A stretch of 64,000 nucleotides of DNA, from NCBI RefSeq assembly GCF_015773195.1, contig NZ_JADWYK010000016.1:1-64000 (forward strand), read 5' to 3'. Of the stretch, positions 24,130 through 31,880 are shown piece by piece (within the stretch, counting starts at the first letter, position 1; each line of letters opens with the position of its first letter). The translations under genes and the position numbers were made by a program. The stretch is from Hymenobacter guriensis. GTDB lineage: Bacteria; Bacteroidota; Bacteroidia; Cytophagales; Hymenobacteraceae. A model generated the notes under the pieces. The model searched no databases, had not been told where the DNA came from, and saw only the letters and a list, made by a program, of their open reading frames with translations.

Positions 24130-25059
24130 TTAGCGTAACCCTTGCATTTTCAGGAACAGACCGCCCGGGTTTTTGGTAGCCTTGATTTTATCGGTCTTCA
24201 GCTTGTAAATGAAGGCAAACAAGGCATCCACGTGCTTGGGAGACTGCAGAATGTCCTGCACCAGCTTGGGCTCTTGCACGCCCAGGGTTTCGAGGTGCTT
24301 GCGGGCCAGCTGCACCTTGGCATCATCGGCCTCCAGCTCGAAGGGGATGGGCAGCTGCTGGGGCACCTGGGTGTTGACGTAAAATTTGATGCTCTGGAAG
24401 GAGCGTCCTTTCTTGAGCAGCTCGTACTTGATGCGCAGGTCGGTGTGCTCGTTTATCTGCGTCGTGGCCACGTCGAGCACGTACTTCTGCAGCGAAGAAA
24501 TTTGAGCGTACTGCTCGGGCTCCTTGCCCGCGGGGTCCTTGAGCTTGAGCATGCCCTTGAACTCATCTAGGGAGTAGGTCTTGGTTTCCCCGATGTCCTT
24601 CCACTGCGAAGCCAGCTGGTAGATGCGCTTGGCGTACTTGCTGCTGAGGCTAAAAGCGGCCTGCAAGCGGTAGGACGTGAAGTTGCTCTTCAAGTCTATG
24701 AGGAAGGGGCGCATGCGCTCGGATATCTCCAGCTCAATGGTGCCCTCACCCTTGCGGTACAGGGCCGAAGCCAGCAGGCTTACCTGCAGCAGGGTTTTGC
24801 CCGTCTCGATGTGGTAGACCCGGCTGTTGAGGTTCTCGGTGGATTCGAGCAGCTGCTTGTAGTTCCAGGTCCGGCCTGTCATCTCCATCAGCTCCTGCAC
24901 CCGGATTTCGTAGATGGTGCCGGCCTTGTCCTGCTTGGTGAGCTTGGAGAGCAGCGAGAAGACGATGTCCATCTCGCAGGCACTCATCTCGTAGCGGGCC
25001 GTCGTCAGCGCGTTATGCTGCCGAATTTCTATCGGGACGGTGGATTCGGGCGCGGCCAT
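24130..25059 (-). CDS. rep: Plasmid replication initiator (Rep_3 / RepB family)
   Basis: A 309-residue protein made of two winged-helix domains as in iteron-plasmid initiators. Domain 1 includes IEIRQHNALTTARYEMSACEMDIVFSLLSKL (about residues 10-40) and the wing region; domain 2 starts near LKSNFTSYRLQAAFSLSSKYAKRIYQLASQW, the most typical Rep_3 stretch, followed by YSLDEFKGMLKL. A Lys-rich C-terminal segment ends the protein. It binds iterons to open the origin and as a dimer represses itself. The gene reads away from the iteron block that begins 105 bases upstream. Its promoter overlaps one arm of a 17-bp inverted repeat. Together these show that the window belongs to a plasmid or a plasmid-derived replicon. 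Confidence 0.92.
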   Translation of the reverse strand: MAAPESTVPIEIRQHNALTTARYEMSACEMDIVFSLLSKLTKQDKAGTIYEIRVQELMEMTGRTWNYKQLLESTENLNSRVYHIETGKTLLQVSLLASALYRKGEGTIELEISERMRPFLIDLKSNFTSYRLQAAFSLSSKYAKRIYQLASQWKDIGETKTYSLDEFKGMLKLKDPAGKEPEQYAQISSLQKYVLDVATTQINEHTDLRIKYELLKKGRSFQSIKFYVNTQVPQQLPIPFELEADDAKVQLARKHLETLGVQEPKLVQDILQSPKHVDALFAFIYKLKTDKIKATKNPGGLFLKMQGLR

Positions 25060-25084
25060 ACGCAGCTACTGTGGTGAAACAAAG

Positions 25085-25123
25085 CAAACATACGGCTTAA
25101 ATCGGAAACTAATAGAGCCAAAT
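25085..25123 (-). promoter_or_regulatory. rep promoter with overlapping operator half of an inverted repeat
   Basis: On the minus strand TATGTTTG at 25085-25092 is a perfect match to the Bacteroidota -7 element TAnnTTTG, 26 bases before the rep start codon. Just upstream, AACTAATAGAGCCAAAT (plus strand, 25107-25123) is one arm of a 17-bp perfect inverted repeat; it contains TTTG on the minus strand and lies where the -33 region would be. Such repeats in Rep_3 plasmids bind the Rep dimer to shut off its own gene; that role is inferred here. Confidence 0.6.
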
Positions 25124-25163
25124 CCTGAATCTATGAGTAAGCGGAAAGCTGGTAGCTTCACTG

Positions 25164-25492
25164 GCTTATAAAAGCTATTAGTTAGACTTATGAAACCTAT
25201 TAGTTAGCCCGCCGCGAGTTTTTGCCGAGGCTTATAAAAGCTATTAGTTAGACTTATAAAAGCTATTAGTTGGAAGCCCGCCAGCAGGGAGTCTCGAAAA
25301 CCACTAACTACGCGTGACTTATAAAATCTATTAGTTCGCGGGGAGCAGGCCTTATGATAGCCCGAAAATTTGGCTCTATTAGTTAGCTTATCAAACCTAT
25401 TAGTTTGGCTTATGAAACCTATTAGTCAGCTTATGAAAGCTATTACCTCGCTTATCAAACCTATTAGTTGACTTATAAAACCTATTACTAAA
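25164..25492 (+). repeat. Iteron array, about ten 22-bp direct repeats (origin of replication)
   Basis: Near-identical 22-bp units with the core CTTATAAAACCTATTAGTT start at 25164, 25186, 25230, 25252, 25317, 25386, 25408, 25429, 25450 and 25471. The first two, third/fourth and last five are head-to-tail with 21-22 bp spacing, about two helix turns, so that Rep would bind on one face. Variation is limited to A/G/C at base 7 and G/C at base 11. A partial unit at 25368-25384 (ATTTGGCTCTATTAGTT) is the second arm of the 17-bp inverted repeat whose first arm lies in the rep promoter. Confidence 0.92.
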
Positions 25493-26239
25493 GCCGCTTA
25501 AGACGCTGAGGTACAAAAAGTTGCGAGCCCTGCAAATACCTTAAATACTTAAAATACTCACAAGCTTGTTGAAGCTGGAGTACAAAAGCTTATAAAGTGG
25601 TGGTTTAGGCCGATACCCGAACGAAAACAACAAAAAGAGGAGTCTAAACAAGCACAAAATGGGATTGCACTTTTTAAAGATTTTTTTACCTTTTTCTACC
25701 ATTTAGAACATCCCTGTATGCTTCAAAGGTAACTTAAAAACTACGCTGATAGCTCACAGATGGCTCATTAATAGATTTTATAAGTCTGGTATGAAGCTCT
25801 CTGTAGCTTCTCCAGCAACACCCGAAACAGGGCAGAGAGGAGCACCTAAGCATGGTTGCAGTGCAAATAGCGGCCTCTGGGCTTATAAAACCTATTTTTT
25901 AGCAGGCTTGGGGGCTACAGTTCAGCTGAGCAGGTAAGTGAACTAATAGGTTTTATAAGCCAAAATGCATGGTAGCGGCATCAGGTATCAGGTTATGTAA
26001 TGCCACAGGAGAGCTCAGCGAGACATTGACCTGTTTCCTTGTCTGTAACGGAGCGACGGTAAGCTCCTCAGGACTTATAAAATGGCTTCTATGTACCCCT
26101 GACGGGCATTGGGACGTAGGTGAAAACGCTTTGACTTGTTTCCTTCGCGCCTAAAGCCCCATTCTGTTACTGTCCTGGCTAATCTTAATAATCACTCCTG
26201 AGCCCAGCATGGCGTAGCCAGGAAAAAGATACACCACAT
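25493..26239. other. Rest of the origin region with scattered and inverted iterons
   Basis: No convincing gene is seen. An AT-rich tract lies at about 25660-25745 and could be the unwinding element. Further iteron-like units occur in inverted orientation at 25764-25785 (ending ATAGATTTTATAAGT) and 25939-25960 (AACTAATAGGTTTTATAAGC), directly at 25881-25902, and as half-sites near 25588 and 26073. Sites in both directions may serve for handcuffing or copy control. I saw no good DnaA box (TTATNCACA). Confidence 0.6.
26173..26223. repeat. 9-bp inverted repeat before the 122-codon gene
   Basis: TCCTGGCTA at 26173-26181 and TAGCCAGGA at 26215-26223 are perfect inverted repeats with a 33-base loop, ending 16 bases before the ATG of the next gene. 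The pair could fold in its leader or be a binding site for a regulator. No U-run follows. Confidence 0.4.
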
Positions 26240-26608
26240 ATGATTGAAGAAGTAACCGGCCAGACCGACGTTACCCCTCTGCCATTCCCAGACTTGAATT
26301 TGACCGTTTCCTACGCCGATGCGCTGCTCTATGCCCAGGGAAGGTTAAAAATGCTGGGCAGTGGGGAATTGAAGCCTTTTTGTGAGACGCACCAACTCAC
26401 CTACACCAACATTGTCAACCTGAAAAATGGCAAGCTAAAGCGCGAGGAGCCGCGCCTCGTGCAGCGCGTGCTCAGTAGCTTGGGCTTATCCGCGCAGCAG
26501 CTGCACTTTCCCCTTACAGGTCAGACCACATGGTTTGTGTTGCCGGATGCCGAGGCACTGGCTTCCTTTCAGGCGCAGCTCCATTTCCTCACAGTACCGA
26601 AGGCTTAA
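26240..26608 (+). CDS. Hypothetical protein, possible HTH DNA-binding
   Basis: A 122-residue cytoplasmic protein. Its middle (LKPFCETHQLTYTNIVNLKNGKLKREEPRLVQRVLSSLGLSAQ, residues about 44-86) reads like a lambda-repressor-type helix-turn-helix: a helix, a turn, a recognition helix with NLKNGK, and a further helix. This is a pattern judgement. It is transcribed away from the origin on the strand opposite rep, the usual place for a copy-number or partition regulator, but nothing in the sequence proves such a role. The gene has lower GC than the metal blocks. Confidence 0.6.
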   Translation: MIEEVTGQTDVTPLPFPDLNLTVSYADALLYAQGRLKMLGSGELKPFCETHQLTYTNIVNLKNGKLKREEPRLVQRVLSSLGLSAQQLHFPLTGQTTWFVLPDAEALASFQAQLHFLTVPKA

Positions 26609-26760
26609 GTAAGCGTGGGTACTAGGAACCAGCGATAGTAGCAGAAGCTCGATAGGGGGTGTTGTACCAGTAAAGTAATTGTTCTTCGTCTTCTAATAGA
26701 ACGGCCTGCGGCATGATATTCCAAAAAGAATATTAGTTTGTCTATTAGTATGCAAGTGAC

Positions 26761-28461
26761 TTATTGCGCTTGAGAATACTGAGCTGCCCTTATAAGAAAA
26801 GGATGCATCCTTTCGGATACTGTGTCAAACTGTTCAGGGTCAAGTAAGCGACTCTTATGAGTAAGAGTAACCATTTGAGCCCCAAAATCAATATCATGTG
26901 TTTCTTCAATAGCTAAAATGAGTTGAGTATTTTTAGGCTGATTGTCGATAATGAATTTCAACATTAGTGGCAGGTTTTCTTTGTCTTGGCCTTGTTGGTT
27001 AGGGGCGTCAATGACAATTGGGCAAAATGCTGATGAGCCATACTCGCGGACTAAATGAAGAATGCTGTAGTAGTAAGCCATTAGCGCCCTTGGCTTAGCA
27101 CTGCCGGATTCCTTAATAGTAGAAGACATTGATTTGTAGAATTTTTCTTGAAGCGAGCGCACGTTCAAACCTTTTAGGAAGGTGGACATATACCGGAGGT
27201 ACTTTTCATTAATCGCCTCCTTGCGTTCCTTGTCATCCAATTCCTTTATTGTATCCTCATAGCGCTTCTTTTCAACCAGTACGTTTTTGAGACGCTTAGT
27301 ATACTGCTCAACCTCTTCTATAAGCATATTCTTAATTTCACGCTTACCCTCGCTAGCAATAAGGTCTCTAAGCTTTACCTCCTCTTTTTTAGCACCAAGT
27401 CGTTTCTCAATATCTACAATAAGAAAATTGTTAGAGGAAAATAGTGTGGACGTTTCCTTAATGCTAGCATCAACCGTTTCTAATTCCTCTTTAAGCTCCG
27501 TTATTAAGTCTATACACTTCTTTTCGTCCTGGGCCATCTCAAAGCGCTCAGCAAATGAATTTTTGTATTCAGCACCACAACTTGGGCATTCTACAAAATC
27601 TTCTAACACATCTGTGGCATAATTATAATCATCTTGTGTTTCTTCAAGTGCCCGTCTAGTGATTTGAAGCTGTGATTCAATACTAGCCTTCGTGTTATAA
27701 TCGTGTGCTAATTTGTGTTTTATCTTGTTTTGGTCTGAATTTACCTGTTCACAAACAAGTAAAAGTTCTGAAATTTCTTTCTGGAACTCTTCAATATTGA
27801 CTATGAATTCGTTTTTAGCGATTTTCTCTTTTAGGTTAGCAAGAAGTCCCTTTACTATCTTCTCTTCAGTAGATAGCGTCTTAACCTTGTCATCAATCAA
27901 CTTTATCTCGCCTTTAGCTTCAAAGTATTCATTTGGCTTTAAGCCGGTGTGATAGCTTATCAAATCACCCTTGGCATTTGGCAAATACAAGCGGTCGAAT
28001 GAGGCCCAGTTTTTAGCCCAACCAAGGTCTTGGTCAATATAATATGGTAAGAATAGATACGCAGGCGGTGGTGTGATTATTTCTGTTTTTTGATTGACCA
28101 GTTTAAGTTTGAAATCAAACAGCACAGCTAGGATAGTACTTAGCTCGGATACTTTGGTAGATTGAAATTCAATTTCCCCATTGTGATTAAATAAGGTGTA
28201 AAAGCCACCCTGTTTCATCATGGAGTACGGAACCCGGTCAACCGTAAAACGAACGATAGAGATAACCTCTGCCGCCTGCCAAGTTGGGTGCAGTTGATGA
28301 GGCTGAGCACCAAACGTGTAATAAATAGACTTCATTAGGCAAGATTTGCCTGTACTATTCATCCCCGCTATCACTGTCCTTCTTTTGTCGAAGGTTAGGC
28401 TTAGGGCGCCTTTTTCCTTTTGGGATAGTAACAGAATCTCTTTTAAGTAAAACTCCTTCAT
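26761..28461 (-). CDS. Rad50/SMC-like ATPase with zinc hook (LmuB-like defence component)
   Basis: A 566-residue ATPase. Order: Walker A AGMNSTGKS (32-40); first coiled coil about 180-285; zinc-hook motif CPSC (292-295); second coiled coil about 300-420; ABC-signature-like ESGSAKPRAL (451-460); Walker B PIVIDAPNQQ with Asp485. After that Asp comes Ala instead of the usual Glu, a form also seen in SMC-like ATPases of ABC-3C systems as far as I recall. The coiled coils are short compared with Rad50. The gene follows the Cap4-type nuclease by 51 bases in the same frame. In Lamassu-type systems such an ATPase senses foreign DNA structures and frees the nuclease. The region is AT-rich compared with both sides, so it was acquired. 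Confidence 0.85.
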   Translation of the reverse strand: MKEFYLKEILLLSQKEKGALSLTFDKRRTVIAGMNSTGKSCLMKSIYYTFGAQPHQLHPTWQAAEVISIVRFTVDRVPYSMMKQGGFYTLFNHNGEIEFQSTKVSELSTILAVLFDFKLKLVNQKTEIITPPPAYLFLPYYIDQDLGWAKNWASFDRLYLPNAKGDLISYHTGLKPNEYFEAKGEIKLIDDKVKTLSTEEKIVKGLLANLKEKIAKNEFIVNIEEFQKEISELLLVCEQVNSDQNKIKHKLAHDYNTKASIESQLQITRRALEETQDDYNYATDVLEDFVECPSCGAEYKNSFAERFEMAQDEKKCIDLITELKEELETVDASIKETSTLFSSNNFLIVDIEKRLGAKKEEVKLRDLIASEGKREIKNMLIEEVEQYTKRLKNVLVEKKRYEDTIKELDDKERKEAINEKYLRYMSTFLKGLNVRSLQEKFYKSMSSTIKESGSAKPRALMAYYYSILHLVREYGSSAFCPIVIDAPNQQGQDKENLPLMLKFIIDNQPKNTQLILAIEETHDIDFGAQMVTLTHKSRLLDPEQFDTVSERMHPFLIRAAQYSQAQ

Positions 28462-28513
28462 GTGACCAATTTCTAAGCGTGCGGACGAGTTGGTTAAAAT
28501 TGCCTTTTTCCAT
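28355..28513 (-). CDS. Possible 52-residue overlapping reading frame between nuclease and ATPase
   Basis: ATG at 28511-28513 overlaps the TAA of the nuclease gene (TAATG), the coupling seen for other gene pairs in this window. The frame ends at TAG 28355-28357, that is, inside the ATPase gene, so 107 bases are shared in another frame. The peptide is basic in the middle (PKGKRRPKPNLRQKK) and acidic at the end (DSDSGDE). It is much smaller than the middle components of Lamassu or ABC-3C systems. It may be a chance frame; its only support is the TAATG junction. Confidence 0.25.
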   Translation of the reverse strand: MEKGNFNQLVRTLRNWSHEGVLLKRDSVTIPKGKRRPKPNLRQKKDSDSGDE

Positions 28514-29604
28514 TATTCATACAGGTGAAAAAGTAAAATTGTCCTTAGGTAATCGTCGTCAATGAAGCTTGCAGTTGTGATGTTTTGTTTTGCCTCTACA
28601 AATAAACAATCAAGAGTAACCCACAATGTTGCCCCACGGCAAGAGCTTTTATCAACAATATTTTTTGATTTTGCAATCAATGTTTTAAGCATTTGATTTG
28701 AGTGATTACTTCTCTCAACATCGTAGAGCTTTGCATAACGTTTGAAGGTTCTGACAAAGTCAAAATCAATCTGCTCAGCATTAAGACGGCCCTCTACACG
28801 AGAGATAGTTAACTCAAGTTTGTCGTCACTTGTAACCATCGCGAGGTACTTTTCAAAGTCATCCCGACTTATAGACTTCTTCTCTTTCAGGGTTTGAAAG
28901 TCTGTAATGGTTTCTTCAACGTTGCTTTTTCGCCTAACCTCTTCAAATATGTTCTTGTAAAGAGTAACAACTTGATATTTTTTCCCAGGAAACTTGGCTT
29001 CTATAAAATCTGCGAGTTCTGCTTTAGCTAGCTGGTCGTGTTTTGCAATACTCAACTGTCCAACTTTGAAAAACATAATGTCCTTAAAGTTGCCTAAGTC
29101 TGATAGTGAATATTCAATTTTTAGCCCATCGAGAATTTTATTTAAATCCACATCACACAACTCCCCGCATTTAAAACCAAGCACGTCATCACAATTAACA
29201 TTATTGGAAAGACTTCCTTTTATTTTTGCATTGGTTACAAAACATAGTGACTCAACTTGCCCCTTGTATTTTATAATATTATCATACATTTTTCCTAAAT
29301 AGGAATTTTTCAGTTGACCAGCTTTATTTTTGCTGCGCTTAAGCAGGTCACCGATTTTCCAGTGCGTGACTTTCTCAGTCTGGGTCTTAACCTGAAAAAA
29401 TGAAATTTTCTGGGGGTCTAAACTGGAATCGAATATGATTATATCGTCATGGTACTCAAAGCTCACCAGATAATCATCTGGCTTGGCATGCAGTTCCAAA
29501 ATCTTGCATATAGCCCAGTTCTTCTGATAGTCAAATCTATTGGAAGCAGTGGAACCTCCCTTTTCCCTAGGCAGAATTGAGAACACCTCGTCTTTTATTG
29601 ACAT
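28513..29604 (-). CDS. Cap4/DUF4297-type dsDNA endonuclease (LmuA-like defence effector)
   Basis: A 363-residue protein. The N-terminal 200 residues fit the Cap4 (DUF4297) nuclease: ASNRFDYQKNWAICKILEL with the YQ pair (26-27), FEYHDDIIIFD with Asp53/Asp54, and FFQVKTQ with Gln71 and Lys73, the latter forming the PD-(D/E)xK-like site, followed by HWKIGDLLKRSKNK. The rest is helical and unassigned, probably a binding part for the ATPase. Cap4 nucleases cut double-stranded DNA without sequence preference when released; they are effectors in CBASS and Lamassu. No CD-NTase or SAVED domain is present here, which points to the ATPase-controlled kind. Start ATG 29602-29604. Confidence 0.8.
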   Translation of the reverse strand: MSIKDEVFSILPREKGGSTASNRFDYQKNWAICKILELHAKPDDYLVSFEYHDDIIIFDSSLDPQKISFFQVKTQTEKVTHWKIGDLLKRSKNKAGQLKNSYLGKMYDNIIKYKGQVESLCFVTNAKIKGSLSNNVNCDDVLGFKCGELCDVDLNKILDGLKIEYSLSDLGNFKDIMFFKVGQLSIAKHDQLAKAELADFIEAKFPGKKYQVVTLYKNIFEEVRRKSNVEETITDFQTLKEKKSISRDDFEKYLAMVTSDDKLELTISRVEGRLNAEQIDFDFVRTFKRYAKLYDVERSNHSNQMLKTLIAKSKNIVDKSSCRGATLWVTLDCLFVEAKQNITTASFIDDDYLRTILLFHLYE

Positions 29605-29911
29605 CGAGTAACTTGAAAGACAACCACATTTTGTGCAATCTTAACCAGAAAAATCTACTTCCTAGTCAAATCCCTAGGGGGGCGTACAGAAAGGCCACCA
29701 TAACAATTTGCAATCAATGCGTGTCTGTAACTCTTCTATGGCTTAAAAGCTGAAACGGTAGTCTCAGCGCTGTAAATTGCAAAAAGCAGCTTATGGTCCG
29801 CCCCAGTGCTGATGTTGGACATGTTCCATTGACGCCATCTGTAACCATGTTCTGTAGTGTACAAGGTTAGCTTTCTCATAATGGCGAAATAGATGGCTAT
29901 AAATCAACGGT
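29605..29911. other. AT-rich intergenic region between recombinase and defence genes
   Basis: About 307 bases without a gene that I can support. A C/G run CCTAGGGGGGCG at about 29671-29682 and CGGTTTATAG near the recombinase stop stand out, but no repeat copy or tRNA end was found. It should contain the promoter of the nuclease gene; I could not find a good TAnnTTTG element for it. Confidence 0.4.
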
Positions 29912-30871
29912 TTATAGTCCAAGCTTCTGGGCCGCATTATGCTGGCGCACATTATCAAGTCGGGTGTAGCGCCTAATCATCTCCGAAGTCTTGTGCTTGG
30001 TCTGGTTCATGACCTCACTATCATCAGCCCCGTTAAGCTTGGCTACCGTTACGAACGAGGCCCGCAGTGAGTGCGCCGTAAACTTCGGGCCCAGGTGCCG
30101 CTGCACGATTTTGTTAAGATGGACGTCGGTGAGTCGGCGGTCCGTGAGTCGTCCTCCTTTACGGAAGGATACCAGAATTGGCCCTGAAGTTCGTTCCAAA
30201 AGCCGTAACCACGCCTGCAGGGTGCGAATGGGGCAGAGGGCAGGGTCCGGCGAGTAGAAAATGGCTTTTTCCTCCGCTTCGCCCAACTGGTTGGTCTTGC
30301 TACGCTTCAGGTTGATGGTGAGCCCGTCTTCGGAGAACGTCAAGTCGTCTAGGTCCAGCGACGACAGCTCTGACCGCCGAAACGCCCCAGTAAAGCCCAA
30401 GAGCAGAATCACCTTGTCGCGCAGCCCCGCCGGCGTTGTGGCATCGAGGTGCTTGAGGGTGCGCTTGAAGCTGGCCAGCGAAAACGCGGGGGCTTGCTTT
30501 TGCCGAACGCCTTTCACCCGGCTGATGCCGTCCATGAGCACCTTGAATTTCTTGTCGTCCGTGGGCGAGGCCAGGTCGCGCAGTGCGTGGGCTTTGCTGA
30601 TGGCCGCGCAGCTGCGCTGAATGGTCGACACCTTTTTGCCGGCTTCGGCCAAGTGGGTCACAAAACCCGCGAGCGTATCCACCGACGCCGGCAGCGCCAC
30701 CTGCCCATGGGCGGTGCACCACTCGGTGAAGCGGCGCCAGTCACCAGCATAAGCCCGGGCCGTGTTTGGTGCTCCTTGCAGGCCGGCTTCGACATACCGA
30801 GTCGTGTGTTCGGTCAGGTGCGCCAGACCGGCGGAAGCGGGCAATGAGGGAATGACGGGGACGGAGCTCAC
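29912..30871 (-). CDS. Tyrosine recombinase / integrase (XerC-like)
   Basis: A 319-residue tyrosine recombinase. The N-terminal SAM-like core-binding domain has TARAYAGDWRRFTEWC (37-52). The catalytic residues are Arg165 in TGAFRRSEL, Lys192 in the beta-hairpin (SKTNQ), His267 and Arg270 in HSLR, His293 in TKHK and nucleophile Tyr302. Length and lack of an N-terminal arm-binding domain fit Xer-like enzymes of plasmids, which resolve multimers, better than phage integrases. It faces the AT-rich defence genes. A perfect 16-bp palindrome 57 to 95 bases upstream of its start may be its target or operator. GC content is back to that of the host here. Confidence 0.9.
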   Translation of the reverse strand: MSSVPVIPSLPASAGLAHLTEHTTRYVEAGLQGAPNTARAYAGDWRRFTEWCTAHGQVALPASVDTLAGFVTHLAEAGKKVSTIQRSCAAISKAHALRDLASPTDDKKFKVLMDGISRVKGVRQKQAPAFSLASFKRTLKHLDATTPAGLRDKVILLLGFTGAFRRSELSSLDLDDLTFSEDGLTINLKRSKTNQLGEAEEKAIFYSPDPALCPIRTLQAWLRLLERTSGPILVSFRKGGRLTDRRLTDVHLNKIVQRHLGPKFTAHSLRASFVTVAKLNGADDSEVMNQTKHKTSEMIRRYTRLDNVRQHNAAQKLGL

Positions 30872-30917
30872 GGCAGCCTATATATAAGGTGTGAAAACAC
30901 GAAAACGGAGCGTTTCC

Positions 30918-30966
30918 CAAAAGTAGTAAATAAGGTATGATAATGAAGACTTATCATACCTTATTT
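30918..30966 (-). promoter_or_regulatory. Perfect 16-bp palindrome with 7-bp spacer at the recombinase promoter
   Basis: AAATAAGGTATGATAA at 30928-30943 and its exact reverse complement at 30951-30966 flank TGAAGAC. The layout (two arms around a 6-8 bp centre) is that of a tyrosine-recombinase core site such as dif, though the arms are longer than the usual 11 bp. Beside it, TACTTTTG on the minus strand (30918-30925) fits the -7 element TAnnTTTG, so the palindrome covers the -33 region of the recombinase gene and could equally be an operator. Confidence 0.65.
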
Positions 30967-31152
30967 GAAAAACATAGGTAGTGTTAAGACTTGCCAATCG
31001 ATACCTATTATGCCAGAAAAATCGGCGACCAAGTAAGAGCGGAAAGAGCCCTATCTATTAAATGCAGGAGTCAGCAACTCGCAGAACCAAGTACCTTCCA
31101 TCCTTAAGCACTTCCACCTGTACTTACCTTGGGTAAAGTCAGACCTCAGCCA

Positions 31153-31821
31153 ATGCTAGACTTTCGTTCTTCGCGCCGACTCTATCACCACCTAGCGCTG
31201 GGGCTGCTCAGCGCCATTCTGCTCGTGGGGCTGTACTACGCCGTGGAATCGCCCGACGTCAAGTACAAGTGGAGCATGAGCACGGCTTACGTTTCGCTCT
31301 TGTTGCTCGGCGGCACTTTGCTGACCGGTCCGCTCAACGTGCTGCGCCGGCAGCGCAACCCCTTCTCCACCGACCTGCGCCGTGACATTGGCATCTGGAG
31401 CGGCCTTGTGGGCCTGGCGCACGTGGCCATTGGCTGGCAGGTGCACATGGGCAACATGTTGCTCTACTTCTTCGAGGAGGACAAGCTCACCAAGGCCCTG
31501 TCGCTACGGGCCGACCTGTTTGGCTTTGCCAACTACGCAGGGCTGGCTGGCGGGCTGATTCTAGTGATGCTGCTGGCTTTGTCCAACGACCTTTCCCTGC
31601 GCAAGCTTAAAGCCCCGCGCTGGAAGTACTGGCAGCGCTGGAACTACCTGTTCTATGGACTCGTAGTCGTGCACGGGGTTTCCTACCAGGTCCTCGAAAG
31701 CCGCAAGCTGCCGTATCCGCTGCTACTGGCCGCTCTTGTCCTGCCCGTGCTGGTCATCCAGCTCCTGGGCTTTTCAGCCTATCGAAAGAAGCGCCTAGCC
31801 GGACTGGCAAAGGGCGGGTGA
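31153..31821 (+). CDS. Ferric-reductase-like transmembrane protein
   Basis: A 222-residue membrane protein counted from the ATG at 31153; a TTG start at 31129 is less likely. Six helices are visible with His residues at family-typical places: GLVGLAHVAIGWQVHMGN (third helix) and LFYGLVVVHGVSYQVL (fifth helix), likely axial ligands of b hemes. It matches the ferric-reductase-like transmembrane domain group (as in MsrQ-type proteins) without an FAD/NAD domain. Electrons would need to come from quinol or a partner. The stop TGA at 31819-31821 is 59 bases before the next gene, the barrel protein, so the two may be co-transcribed. Confidence 0.78.
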   Translation: MLDFRSSRRLYHHLALGLLSAILLVGLYYAVESPDVKYKWSMSTAYVSLLLLGGTLLTGPLNVLRRQRNPFSTDLRRDIGIWSGLVGLAHVAIGWQVHMGNMLLYFFEEDKLTKALSLRADLFGFANYAGLAGGLILVMLLALSNDLSLRKLKAPRWKYWQRWNYLFYGLVVVHGVSYQVLESRKLPYPLLLAALVLPVLVIQLLGFSAYRKKRLAGLAKGG

Positions 31822-31880
31822 CGAGAGCAGGCCCAGCATACGGCTTTTACCAAAGGCGGTGCGCTTTCGTACGTGTAGCC

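Noticed and set aside
25969..26154. A 61-codon plus-strand frame in the origin region
   Set aside because: It covers iteron-like sequence, has no family-like pattern and no clear start signal; likely chance.
25060..26239. DnaA boxes in the origin
   Set aside because: No sequence close to TTATNCACA was found on either strand by eye.
28513..29604. CBASS effector Cap4
   Set aside because: A SAVED domain and a cyclase gene are missing; the partner is an SMC-like ATPase, so an ATPase-controlled system is more likely.
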